This document shows positions 7,559 to 13,728 of a stretch of 15,728 bases of DNA, piece by piece. This stretch comes from Chloroflexi bacterium 13_1_40CM_68_21 (lineage in GTDB: Bacteria; Chloroflexota; Limnocylindria; P2-11E): NCBI GenBank assembly GCA_001917735.1, contig MNEO01000009.1, positions 1 through 15,728 on the forward strand, in the 5' to 3' direction. The stretch's first letter is position 1. Each line of letters opens with the position of its first letter. The notes under the pieces were generated by a model. It made no database searches, had not been told where the DNA came from, and saw nothing but the letters and a program-made list of their open reading frames with translations. Both the position numbers and the translations under genes were made by a program.

Positions 7559-8638
7559 ATGGCGACGATGATGCTCGACACAACCGTGATCGAGTCGGTG
7601 GAGCGGATCCGCGCGGCCGACCCCGAGGACATGCTCGGCCGGATCAAGGAGCTCGGCAAACAAATGCGCGACGCCTGGAGCATCGCGAGCCGGGCGACGC
7701 TTCCCCCGGCCTACGGCGACGTCCGCTCGATCGTCGTCGCGGGCATGGGCGGCTCCGCGATCGGTGGCGACCTCGCCGCGGCACTGCTCGCCGACGAGCT
7801 CAAGGTGCCGATGTCCGTGCACCGCGACTACGGACTGCCGGCCTACGTGGGCCGGGACTCGCTCGTGATCGTATCGAGCTACTCCGGAAACACCGAGGAA
7901 ACGCTCTCGAGCTTCGAGGAAGCGCGCAAACGCGGCGCGAAGGTCCTCGCGCTCACCACCGGTGGCAAGCTCGCGGACCTCGCGCGTGCGTCCAACTACC
8001 CGGTGATCACGTTCAGCTACAAAGCGCGACCGCGCGCCACCCTCGGCTACTCCCTCGGTCTCGTGCTCGGCGGGCTCTCACGCCTCGGCTTCGTTCGCGA
8101 TCTCGCGGACGACATCGACGCTGCACTGGGCGATGTCTCGAGGCTCGAGGAGCGCGTCCATGAAGGTGCGAAGACGAACGACGCGAAGAAGCTCGCGATC
8201 GAGCTCTTCGGGCGTGTCCCCTTCGCCTACGGGGCCGGGGTGATGGGGGTGATGGCGCGGCGCGTCAAGGGTCAGTGGAACGAGAACGCCAAGAACTGGT
8301 CGGCGTTCGATGTGATGAGCGAGCTCAACCACAACGCGGTTGTCGGCTTCCCCAACCCGCCGATAGCGAAGGAGGCGATCACGGTCCTCTTCCTGCGCAG
8401 CGACCGCGACAACCCCCGGCACAAGCTGCGCTTCGAGGTGACCCGCGAGCTACTCGATCGGGCCCGGATCCCGCACCGCACGCTGCAGTTCGCTGGACGC
8501 AACATGCTCTCCGAGGTCCTGCAGATGGTCCTCTTCACCGACTACGTCTCCTTCTATGTGGCGCTCCTGAACGGTGCGGACCCGTCGCCGAACGACTCCA
8601 TCGACTATCTGAAGGATCGCCTGGCAAGGGGGAGCTGA
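7559..8638 (+). CDS. bifunctional phosphoglucose/phosphomannose isomerase
   Basis: The 359-residue SIS-domain isomerase belongs to the family that interconverts glucose 6-phosphate, fructose 6-phosphate and mannose 6-phosphate. The first SIS half shows VAGMGGSAIGGD (60-71) and SSYSGNTEET (106-115). The second half carries QWNENAK with E242, and SELNHNAVVGF with H258, the likely catalytic glutamate and histidine. The C-terminus has a YLKDRL lysine where the family has its base. The start is ATG 7559, with AGAGGAG at 7545-7551 and a seven-base spacer. It follows the phosphohexomutase by two bases. Together the two convert fructose 6-phosphate to mannose 1-phosphate. The last bases (AAGGGGGAGCTGA) belong to a direct repeat whose second copy lies 132 bases downstream. 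Confidence 0.92.
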   Translation: MATMMLDTTVIESVERIRAADPEDMLGRIKELGKQMRDAWSIASRATLPPAYGDVRSIVVAGMGGSAIGGDLAAALLADELKVPMSVHRDYGLPAYVGRDSLVIVSSYSGNTEETLSSFEEARKRGAKVLALTTGGKLADLARASNYPVITFSYKARPRATLGYSLGLVLGGLSRLGFVRDLADDIDAALGDVSRLEERVHEGAKTNDAKKLAIELFGRVPFAYGAGVMGVMARRVKGQWNENAKNWSAFDVMSELNHNAVVGFPNPPIAKEAITVLFLRSDRDNPRHKLRFEVTRELLDRARIPHRTLQFAGRNMLSEVLQMVLFTDYVSFYVALLNGADPSPNDSIDYLKDRLARGS

Positions 8639-8645
8639 GCGACGA
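8625..8645 (+). repeat. direct repeat copy A (over the PGI/PMI stop codon)
   Basis: The sequence CAAGGGGGAGCTGAGCGACGA spans the end of the isomerase gene and its TGA. It recurs at 8757-8776 with one G fewer. Confidence 0.75.
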
Positions 8646-8793
8646 GCGGGTGCTTCGCACTCAGGGGCCCCTGCCCCTCTCCGCGAGGAGCGAATCCGTC
8701 AGCCTTGAGCCCGCGGCGAGTCACGGAGGCGAAGCCGACGGAACGAGCTGCTTGAGCAAGGGGAGCTGAGCGACGAACGTCCCGCGACCGAAC
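8639..8793. other. 155-base intergenic segment with small palindromes
   Basis: No gene is supported here. The segment contains the rest of repeat copy A and all of copy B. It also has a GTGC-TTC-GCAC hairpin (8650-8660), the perfect 12-base palindrome CAGGGGCCCCTG (8662-8673), a GGC-GAA-GCC hairpin (8728-8736) and a TGCT-TG-AGCA palindrome (about 8750-8759). None is followed by a T-run, so a classic intrinsic terminator is not supported. It could be a degenerate interspersed repeat or an untranslated end of the isomerase operon. Confidence 0.5.
8757..8776 (+). repeat. direct repeat copy B (upstream of the Nudix gene)
   Basis: The sequence CAAGGGGAGCTGAGCGACGA is identical to copy A apart from one fewer G. 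In one frame both copies read as a lysine or arginine, then Gly-Ser, then stop, as if the end of the isomerase gene had been copied with the intervening DNA. Confidence 0.75.
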
Positions 8794-9312
8794 TTGGACG
8801 GCCGCGTGCCATTCCGCTACTGCCCTCGCGACGGCACGCTGCTCGTTCCGACGCGGATCGACGGGCGCGATCGGCCGGCCTGCCCGGTCTGCGGCTTCGC
8901 GGACTTCATGCATCTCCAGATCGGCGCGAACACCCTGGTCGAGCGTGACGGCGGCGTGCTCCTTGTCCGCCTGAATTACGGCCCGCGCGACGGGCGCTGG
9001 GCGCTTCCCGGCGGGCTCATGGAGAACGACGAGACCCCCGAACAAGCCGCGCGACGCGAGACCGCCGAGGAGACCGGGTTCGACGTCGCGCTCGACGGCC
9101 TGCTCGCGACCTGGGGCCGTCCGGGATTTCCGCTGCTCGTCGTGATCTACCGCGCGCACATCGTCTCGGGCGACCTGCGCGTCGCGCCGGACGAGGCATC
9201 GGAGGCGGCGTTCTTCCCGAAAGACCGGCTCCCGCCGCTCGAGGAGCTGGCGTGGCCGTCCACCGCGCACGCGCTCGACGCGTGGCGCGCCTACGAGCCT
9301 CCGCGTCCCTGA
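8794..9312 (+). CDS. Nudix hydrolase with degenerate zinc ribbon
   Basis: A Nudix-family pyrophosphohydrolase of 172 residues from TTG 8794. The Nudix box is complete at residues 74-96: G74, five residues, E80, seven residues, R88-E89, then E92-E93 and G95. It lies after ALPGG, the usual strand before the box. Before it is a zinc-ribbon-like segment, YCPRDG (9-14) and ACPVCGF (29-35). It has only three cysteines (C10, C30, C33); the position where a second cysteine of the first knuckle is expected is D13. Substrates of this subgroup range over nucleotide sugars, NAD-like dinucleotides and oxidised nucleotides and cannot be read here. The start is uncertain: TTG 8794 or GTG 8806, neither with a strong Shine-Dalgarno. 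An in-frame stop at 8767-8769 limits it upstream. The 3' end overlaps the convergent MFS gene by 22 bases. Confidence 0.88.
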   Translation: MDGRVPFRYCPRDGTLLVPTRIDGRDRPACPVCGFADFMHLQIGANTLVERDGGVLLVRLNYGPRDGRWALPGGLMENDETPEQAARRETAEETGFDVALDGLLATWGRPGFPLLVVIYRAHIVSGDLRVAPDEASEAAFFPKDRLPPLEELAWPSTAHALDAWRAYEPPRP

Positions 9313-10526
9313 CCCGCCTGGATCGCCTCGACGAGCATCGGCTGGCGCCAGGCGAAGATCACCGCCGCGAGGCCCATCGCCGTGAGGGCAGCCGCCGCGG
9401 GAAAGACCAGGAACACGTCGATTGACGCGACCACGCTGCCGATGGCCGGTCCGATCACGAACCCCATGTTCACCGGAACGTAGGCGAACGTCATCACACG
9501 CCCCCTGGTCGAAGCGCCGGCCGACGTGGAGAGCATCGTGAACGAGACGCTGAAGAGTCCCGCCGCGAGACTGTTGACCAGTGTCCATGCGACGGTGAAC
9601 GTCGTCAGGTCGCGAGTGAAGAACGGCAGGAGCCAGACCACGGCGAGCACCGCGCAACCGGCGAAGAGCGTGCGCGAATGCCCGAACCGATCGGCGAGAG
9701 CCCCGATCACGGGCGACGCGACGAAGATGCCAAGACCGCCCGCGCCGAGGACGATACCCACGGCGGTCGCCGGGTCGCCGCCGTTGTAGAGGCGCGCGAC
9801 GACCAGCGGCACGTAGATGTAGGCGAGCATCCAGCCCGCGAAGAGCAGGAAGAGCGCGGGAAAGAGAGCGCGTAGCCGCGGCGAGCGCAGGATGAGCAGG
9901 ACGCCATCGGCGGCCATGCGCGGAAGCGACCCCCCGGATCCGCGCGCGACGAAGCCGTCCCGGTACCCGAAAGTCAGCATCACCACGACCGCGATCAGGG
10001 CCGCCGCGTCGACAACCATGAGCGCCGGAAAACCGAACCGGTCCACCACCGGACCGCCCATGAGCGGCCCGAGGAATCCGCCGAGCGGGTTCGCGCCATT
10101 AGCGACCCCGAAGGCGAACGCGACCCGACTGGGTGGCGCGTGCTCGGCCAGCGTCGCGAGGATCAAACCGGTGTTCCCCAGCCCGAGCGACTGGAACGCA
10201 CGGGCGAACGTGAAGACCCATACGTTCGGCGCGACCGCTGTGAGCGCGAGCGCGATGAAGGCGGCGAGGAAGGAACGGATGATCAGCGGCTTGCGCCCGT
10301 AGCGATCGGCGAGCGCTCCCCAGAAGGGCAGGAACGGCAGCCCGACGAAGCTCGAGAGGGACGTGATCGCTCCGACCCAGAACGGGACCGCGCTCTCGGC
10401 GACGCCGAGCCTCGGGAGGTACAGCGGCGTGAACGCCGTGACCTGGCCGTACGCGACGACTTCGATGAAGCCGGCGACGCTGAAGAGGACGACCATCCGG
10501 ACCCAACCGGACGCCGCGTTGTTCAG
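9291..10526 (-). CDS. MFS transporter, probable CTG start
   Basis: A major facilitator superfamily transporter of about 411 residues (401 if started at ATG 10496). It has roughly twelve hydrophobic segments. The signature loop [12 protein letters not shown] lies between helices 2 and 3, and an equivalent [13 protein letters not shown] lies in the second half. It resembles multidrug or metabolite efflux permeases; the substrate is unknown. The frame stays open far upstream (to 10991) but that would cross the SWIM gene on the other strand, so the long form is not credible. Two starts remain. CTG 10526 forms a CTGA overlap with the stop of a short upstream frame and has AAGGAG 11 bases before it. 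ATG 10496 has no Shine-Dalgarno. Helix 1 follows directly after either. The gene converges on the Nudix gene with a 22-base overlap. Confidence 0.87.
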   Translation of the reverse strand: MNNAASGWVRMVVLFSVAGFIEVVAYGQVTAFTPLYLPRLGVAESAVPFWVGAITSLSSFVGLPFLPFWGALADRYGRKPLIIRSFLAAFIALALTAVAPNVWVFTFARAFQSLGLGNTGLILATLAEHAPPSRVAFAFGVANGANPLGGFLGPLMGGPVVDRFGFPALMVVDAAALIAVVVMLTFGYRDGFVARGSGGSLPRMAADGVLLILRSPRLRALFPALFLLFAGWMLAYIYVPLVVARLYNGGDPATAVGIVLGAGGLGIFVASPVIGALADRFGHSRTLFAGCAVLAVVWLLPFFTRDLTTFTVAWTLVNSLAAGLFSVSFTMLSTSAGASTRGRVMTFAYVPVNMGFVIGPAIGSVVASIDVFLVFPAAAALTAMGLAAVIFAWRQPMLVEAIQAGQGRGGS

Positions 10527-10654
10527 GCGGGAACTCGCTCCTTCGCCGCCGCGGCGAAGATCGGCAGCGCCTTGTCGCCGAACCGCATGAAGAATTCGAG
10601 GAGGCGCATGCGCGCCGCGAGAAGCCCGTTCACGTTGCGAGAAATGGCCCGCAT
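10523..10654 (-). CDS. possible 43-residue small protein upstream of the MFS gene
   Basis: A short frame starts at ATG 10654 and ends in TGA at 10525-10523. It encodes a basic, helix-prone peptide containing NGLLAARMRLLEFFMRFGDK. I do not recognise it. The only argument for coding is its end: the TGA overlaps the probable CTG start of the MFS gene as CTGA, the junction type seen repeatedly in this window. A weak TTGGAA precedes the ATG, and TATCCT lies at -22 to -17. It could be a leader peptide for the transporter or chance open frame in GC-rich DNA. Confidence 0.25.
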   Translation of the reverse strand: MRAISRNVNGLLAARMRLLEFFMRFGDKALPIFAAAAKERVPA

Positions 10655-10664
10655 TTCCAAGGTG

Positions 10665-10693
10665 TTTCGAAGGATATGCCGCGGGGATAGACT
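10665..10693 (+). promoter_or_regulatory. candidate promoter for the SWIM protein gene
   Basis: TTTCGA (10665-10670) and TAGACT (10688-10693) are separated by 17 bases; the -10 fits TANNNT, the -35 is poor. A start near 10700 would place the CCGGC-GAA-GCCGG hairpin (10702-10714) at the mRNA 5' end, about 25 bases before the start codon. The gap between the MFS and SWIM starts (10527-10739) otherwise holds only the possible small frame. Confidence 0.3.
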
Positions 10694-10739
10694 CGGCACA
10701 TCCGGCGAAGCCGGGAACAACGGGAGTGTGGAGGATCTC

Positions 10740-11003
10740 ATGTACTCGAGCCTCATCTCCAAGATCGAGAAGGCGAAGCGTTACGCCGAAGAGCCCGAAC
10801 GGATCAGCTTCAGGAGCTTCGAGGTCGCGTTCCGCGGTGATAACGGCACGCACGCCGTCTCGCTCAAGGGCGATGACTGGACCTGCGAGTGCGAGCATTT
10901 CCGCACGTCTGGGCTCTGCGCCCATGTGATGACGTTGCAGCGAATGTTTGGTGCACATCTCACAGACAACGCGCGGTACACCCAGGAGCACGTCCCAGCC
11001 TGA
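10740..11003 (+). CDS. small stand-alone SWIM zinc-finger protein
   Basis: The 87-residue product has a SWIM-type zinc-binding motif: C49-x-C51, eight residues, C60-x-H62 (WTCECEHFRTSGLCAH). SWIM fingers mediate DNA or protein contacts and are usually appended to larger proteins such as SNF2 helicases or transposases. Here the finger is nearly the whole protein, preceded by a basic/acidic helix (ISKIEKAKRYAEEPER) and a short beta-like segment. The start is ATG 10740, with GGAGGA at 10730-10735 and a clear spacer. The frame is open far upstream, but it has no other support and would cross the MFS gene. The cobalamin riboswitch begins about 20 bases after its stop, so read-through into the B12 operon is possible. 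Its function is unknown. Confidence 0.82.
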   Translation: MYSSLISKIEKAKRYAEEPERISFRSFEVAFRGDNGTHAVSLKGDDWTCECEHFRTSGLCAHVMTLQRMFGAHLTDNARYTQEHVPA

Positions 11004-11021
11004 CCTCTAGCGCACAACTGA

Positions 11022-11125
11022 ATTAGGCGGGGTTCCAGCGAAGCCGGTGTAAGTCCGGCAGTGTCCCGCAACCGTGACGGACAAAAGGTCCGAACTCGGG
11101 TCGCCTGGAGCATCCGCACGCGGCC
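11022..11125 (+). ncRNA. cobalamin (B12) riboswitch
   Basis: The 5' leader of btuF carries the cobalamin aptamer core. GCCGGTGTAAGTCCGGC (11043-11059) forms the conserved CCGGTG...CCGG hairpin. It is followed by the hallmark TGTCCCGCAACCGTGA (11062-11077), close to the family's consensus C-T-G-x-C-C-C-G-C-A-A-C-T-G-T. A CGGAC-AAAAG-GTCCG stem-loop (11078-11092) follows. The segment GGTCGCCTGGAGCATCCGC (11099-11117) takes the place of the 3' B12 box, though it is divergent from the usual form. The 5' P1-P2 side is short, so the outer boundaries are approximate. It is expected to repress the downstream genes when adenosylcobalamin is bound. The identification rests on the core, which is strong. 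Confidence 0.93.
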
Positions 11126-11127
11126 TA

Positions 11128-11150
11128 CACGCCTTCGCGAGAAAGGGGTG
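11128..11150 (+). promoter_or_regulatory. candidate SD-sequestering hairpin of the riboswitch expression platform
   Basis: CAC (11128-11130) pairs with GTG (11148-11150) and CCTT (11132-11135) with AAGG (11143-11146). C11136 pairs with G11141, closing a GCGA tetraloop; there is one G-G mismatch and one bulged A. The right arm contains the btuF Shine-Dalgarno AAGGGG (11143-11148), nine bases before ATG 11157. No T-run follows, so translational rather than terminator-based control is the better reading. Confidence 0.5.
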
Positions 11151-11156
11151 CGCCAG

Positions 11157-12089
11157 ATGCGGTACCGAGCACGGTTCCTTGCGTTCGTCGCGGTCCTTCT
11201 CTTTCTTCTTCCTGCCTGCGGCGCCGCAACCCAGGTCGTTCCGGGTCCGAGCACCACGCCGACGCCGTACCCGCTCACCGTCACCGACGACCGCGGCAAG
11301 CAGATCACGTTCGCCGCTCCGGTCGCTCGCATCGTCTCCGTCGCACCAAGCGCCACGGAGATCGTCTTCGCCCTAGGGGCGGGCGACCGGCTGGTCGGGG
11401 TCGACGACTTCTCGGATTTCCCTGCTGAGGCGAAGGCGCTTCCGAAGGTCGGCGGCTTCCGGACGAGCCCGGAGAAGATCCTTTCGTTCCAGCCGGACCT
11501 GATCCTCGCGATCACCACCGGAAACCTCGCACCGGCGCTCGAGGCGCAGGGTCAGCGTGTCGTCGTCTTCGAGCCACCGGATATCGACGGCGTCTACAAG
11601 AACATCGAGCTCTTGGGCAGGATCCTGGATCGCGAAGGGGCGGCGCGCGACCTCACCCAGCGCATGCGCGCGCGGATCGGTGCTGTCGCGGATCGCGCGA
11701 GGACCGCTGCGAGCAAGCCTCGCGTGCTCCACGAGATCGATGCGAGCGACCCGACCAAGATCTATGTCGCGGGGCCGGGCAACTTCATCGACGCGATGAT
11801 CACCATCGCCGGAGGGACGAACGTCGCCGCGTCGGCGCAGTCGAAGTTCCCTCAGCTCTCCGTCGAGGAGATCATCCGCTCGAATCCTGAGGTCATCGTC
11901 CTGTCCGATGCGACCTTTGGTGCGTCGCCCGACGTGGTGGCCGCGCGTCCCGGCTGGTCCGCGATCGATGCGGTGAGAAGGAGTCGCGTATATCCGATCA
12001 ACCCGGACATCGTGAGCCGCCCCGGGCCGCGCCTCGCGGATGCGGTCGAGGCGTACGCGAAGCTGCTGCACCCGGAGCTTTTCCCCTGA
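11157..12089 (+). CDS. btuF: cobalamin ABC transporter substrate-binding lipoprotein (BtuF-like)
   Basis: A 310-residue periplasmic-binding-type protein that would capture a corrinoid outside the membrane and deliver it to a BtuCD-type ABC transporter. The N-terminus has RYR, a hydrophobic stretch and the lipobox LPAC with the lipidated cysteine at C21, followed by a Pro/Thr-rich linker (PGPSTTPTPYP). The binding-protein fold is marked by RIVSVAPSATEIVFALGAGDRLVGV, FPAEAKALPKVGGF and SPEKILSFQPDLILA. The frame is open back to 11061, but those codons lie inside the riboswitch, so ATG 11157 with AAGGGG at 11143-11148 is the start. The protein family also binds haem and ferric siderophores; the cobalamin riboswitch and cobamide genes favour a corrinoid. 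The transporter permease and ATPase are not in the window. The stop overlaps cobS as CTGA. Confidence 0.9.
   Translation: MRYRARFLAFVAVLLFLLPACGAATQVVPGPSTTPTPYPLTVTDDRGKQITFAAPVARIVSVAPSATEIVFALGAGDRLVGVDDFSDFPAEAKALPKVGGFRTSPEKILSFQPDLILAITTGNLAPALEAQGQRVVVFEPPDIDGVYKNIELLGRILDREGAARDLTQRMRARIGAVADRARTAASKPRVLHEIDASDPTKIYVAGPGNFIDAMITIAGGTNVAASAQSKFPQLSVEEIIRSNPEVIVLSDATFGASPDVVAARPGWSAIDAVRRSRVYPINPDIVSRPGPRLADAVEAYAKLLHPELFP
12074..12077 (+). promoter_or_regulatory. Shine-Dalgarno GGAG supporting the cobS CTG start
   Basis: GGAG inside the 3' end of btuF is eight bases before CTG 12086, ideal spacing for initiation there. Confidence 0.6.
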
Positions 12090-12829
12090 ATCTGGGCGCT
12101 CCCTTCGTCGCTGTCGGGCTCCTCACCATCGCCCCGGTCCCGACCAGCACGTTCGGGTCGGGTAGCCTGCGTCACGCCTCCGCGTTCTTCCCGATCGTCG
12201 GGGTTCTCCTGGGCGCTGCCGCGGCGGCCCTCGACGCGCTGCTGCGGCTCGCTCTTCCGATCCCGGTCGCGACCGTCGTGGATCTCGCGTTCCTGGCGAT
12301 CGCGAGTGGGGGCCTCCACCTCGACGGTCTCGCCGATGCGACCGACGGTCTCTTCGCCGGCGGTGACCGCGAGAGGCGGCTCGCTGCGATGCGCGACAGC
12401 CGGACCGGGGCGTTCGGCGTCGTCGCCGTGGGCTTGGTGTTGCTCCTGGAATTCTCAGCGCTCTCGAGCATCCCGCCCGCCGAGCGCGCGGTCGCGCTCG
12501 TCGTCGCTGTGATGTCGTCGCGCTGGGCGATGTCGCTGGCCGTATGGTCGGTCCCAGCGGCGCGGGTCGAAGGGCTCGGCGCCGCCTTCGCGCGGCAGGT
12601 CGCGGCAATCGACATCGTCTTCGCGAGCGCGACCATGGGCCTGATCGTCGGCGCGCTCGCGCCGGCCGCGGCGGTCGCGGCCGTCGTTCTCGTTGCGCTT
12701 GTGGTGGCGGTCGCCGTGGGCGCGCTGTCGCGAGCTCGCGTGGGTGGACTCACCGGCGACGTCTACGGGGCGATCGGAGAGCTGGTTTTCGCCTGCGAGC
12801 TCGCGGCGCTGTCGGCGCCCGCGTTCTGA
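12086..12829 (+). CDS. cobS: adenosylcobinamide-GDP ribazoletransferase (cobalamin synthase), CTG start
   Basis: CobS is the membrane enzyme that joins activated adenosylcobinamide-GDP to alpha-ribazole (or its phosphate), completing the lower loop of cobalamin. From CTG 12086 it has 247 residues, close to the family's usual length. LLTIAPVPT (12-20) matches the N-terminal family motif. The acidic core motif GLHLDGLADATDGLFAGGDRERR (76-98) and MRDSRTGAFG follow, and then several hydrophobic helices. Between 12089 and 12277 there is no in-frame ATG, GTG or TTG. The first GTG (12278) would delete 64 residues, including the LTIAPVPT motif. CTG 12086 overlaps the btuF stop as CTGA and has GGAG eight bases upstream. 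The next gene starts two bases after the stop. Confidence 0.9.
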   Translation: MNLGAPFVAVGLLTIAPVPTSTFGSGSLRHASAFFPIVGVLLGAAAAALDALLRLALPIPVATVVDLAFLAIASGGLHLDGLADATDGLFAGGDRERRLAAMRDSRTGAFGVVAVGLVLLLEFSALSSIPPAERAVALVVAVMSSRWAMSLAVWSVPAARVEGLGAAFARQVAAIDIVFASATMGLIVGALAPAAAVAAVVLVALVVAVAVGALSRARVGGLTGDVYGAIGELVFACELAALSAPAF

Positions 12830-12831
12830 GT

Positions 12832-13728
12832 ATGTGGCGATGGCTGGCGGCCCTGGCCCTCGACCTGATGTGGGGTGAGCCGCCGCTCTGGGCCCATCCC
12901 GTCGTGCTGGTGGGTCGCGTGATCGCGGCGCTGGAACGCGTCGCGCCTTCATCGCCTCGGGCCGCGCTGATGCACGGCGCCCTCCTCGTCGCGCTCCCGG
13001 CGGCAGGCGCGGCGCTCGCCGGCGCGACGGCGGCTCGGCCGCGGCCGAGCCTGTTGCGCGCGTGTTTCGCGGTCTGGCTCCTCAAGACGACGTTCGCGTT
13101 GCGCGACTTGGACCGCGCCGCGTTGCGTGTGGAGCGCGCGCTGCGCGACCACGATGTTGATCAGGCGCGTAACGAGCTGCGGTCGCTCGTCTCGCGTCAG
13201 ACGGCCGACTTAGATGAGCAGCTTGTCGCGTCCGCGGCGATCGAGTCGGTGGCCGAGAACCTGTGTGACTCGTACGTCGCGCCGCTCTTTTGGTACCGGC
13301 TCGGCGGGTTGCCGGCGGCGCTCGCGTACCGCGTCGTCAACACCGCCGACGCGATGGTCGGCTACAGGGGTCGGTACGAGTTCCTCGGAAAAGTCGCGGC
13401 CCGTCTCGACGACCTGCTGAACTATGTCCCCGCGCGGCTCTCCGCGATTGCGCTCGCGTCGGCGGCGCCGCTCGTGCGCGCGCGATCCACCACGGCACTG
13501 ACCGGTGGCGCCCGAGAGCACGCGCGCACCGCGAGCCCGAACGCTGGATGGCCGATGGCCACCGCCGCCGCCGCACTTGCCGTACGTCTCGAGAAGTCTG
13601 GCCACTATCGCTTTGGCTCGGGGGATCTCCCGACCGTTGAGGACGTCGGTCGGGCTCGTCTGCTCTTGTACGGCGCGGCGTTCGTGACGACTCTCGTCGG
13701 GCTCGGGCTGGACGGCCGCGATGGCTGA
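12832..13728 (+). CDS. cbiB: adenosylcobinamide-phosphate synthase (CbiB/CobD)
   Basis: This 298-residue membrane protein attaches the aminopropanol (phosphate) arm to adenosylcobyric acid. Family motifs are in order: LALDLMWGEPPLWAHPVVLVG (8-28), ARNELRSLVSRQT (112-124), AAIESVAENLCDSYVAPLFWY (135-155), YRVVNTADAMVGYRGRYEFLG (166-186), ARLDDLLNYVPARL (190-203) and ASPNAGWPMA near 240-250. The frame is open upstream to 12544, but that part lies within cobS in another frame; ATG 12832 is two bases after the cobS stop. The Shine-Dalgarno is weak, so coupling to cobS is likely. The gene overlaps the next by eight bases. The name cobD is used for this protein in Pseudomonas nomenclature and for the decarboxylase in Salmonella. 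Confidence 0.93.
   Translation: MWRWLAALALDLMWGEPPLWAHPVVLVGRVIAALERVAPSSPRAALMHGALLVALPAAGAALAGATAARPRPSLLRACFAVWLLKTTFALRDLDRAALRVERALRDHDVDQARNELRSLVSRQTADLDEQLVASAAIESVAENLCDSYVAPLFWYRLGGLPAALAYRVVNTADAMVGYRGRYEFLGKVAARLDDLLNYVPARLSAIALASAAPLVRARSTTALTGGAREHARTASPNAGWPMATAAAALAVRLEKSGHYRFGSGDLPTVEDVGRARLLLYGAAFVTTLVGLGLDGRDG

Noticed and set aside
5826..7583. Minus-strand open frame of 585 codons
   Set aside because: It lies antisense to the epimerase and phosphohexomutase, both of which have clear catalytic motifs on the plus strand. Its composition is low-complexity and charged.
8662..8673. CAGGGGCCCCTG palindrome as a terminator
   Set aside because: A perfect palindrome has no loop and no T-run follows; it does not fit an intrinsic terminator.
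10140..10739. N-terminal extension of the SWIM protein
   Set aside because: It is antisense to the MFS gene and charged low-complexity; the strong Shine-Dalgarno before ATG 10740 defines the start.
10527..10991. 155-residue N-terminal extension of the MFS protein
   Set aside because: It would run antisense through the SWIM gene, has no hydrophobic or family character, and the transporter is full length without it.
11061..11156. 32-residue N-terminal extension of BtuF
   Set aside because: These codons lie within the cobalamin riboswitch, and the extension would put a basic segment before an otherwise normal lipoprotein signal.
12544..12831. N-terminal extension of CbiB
   Set aside because: It is a shadow frame of cobS, with arginine/glycine-rich composition; the CbiB family starts at about ATG 12832.
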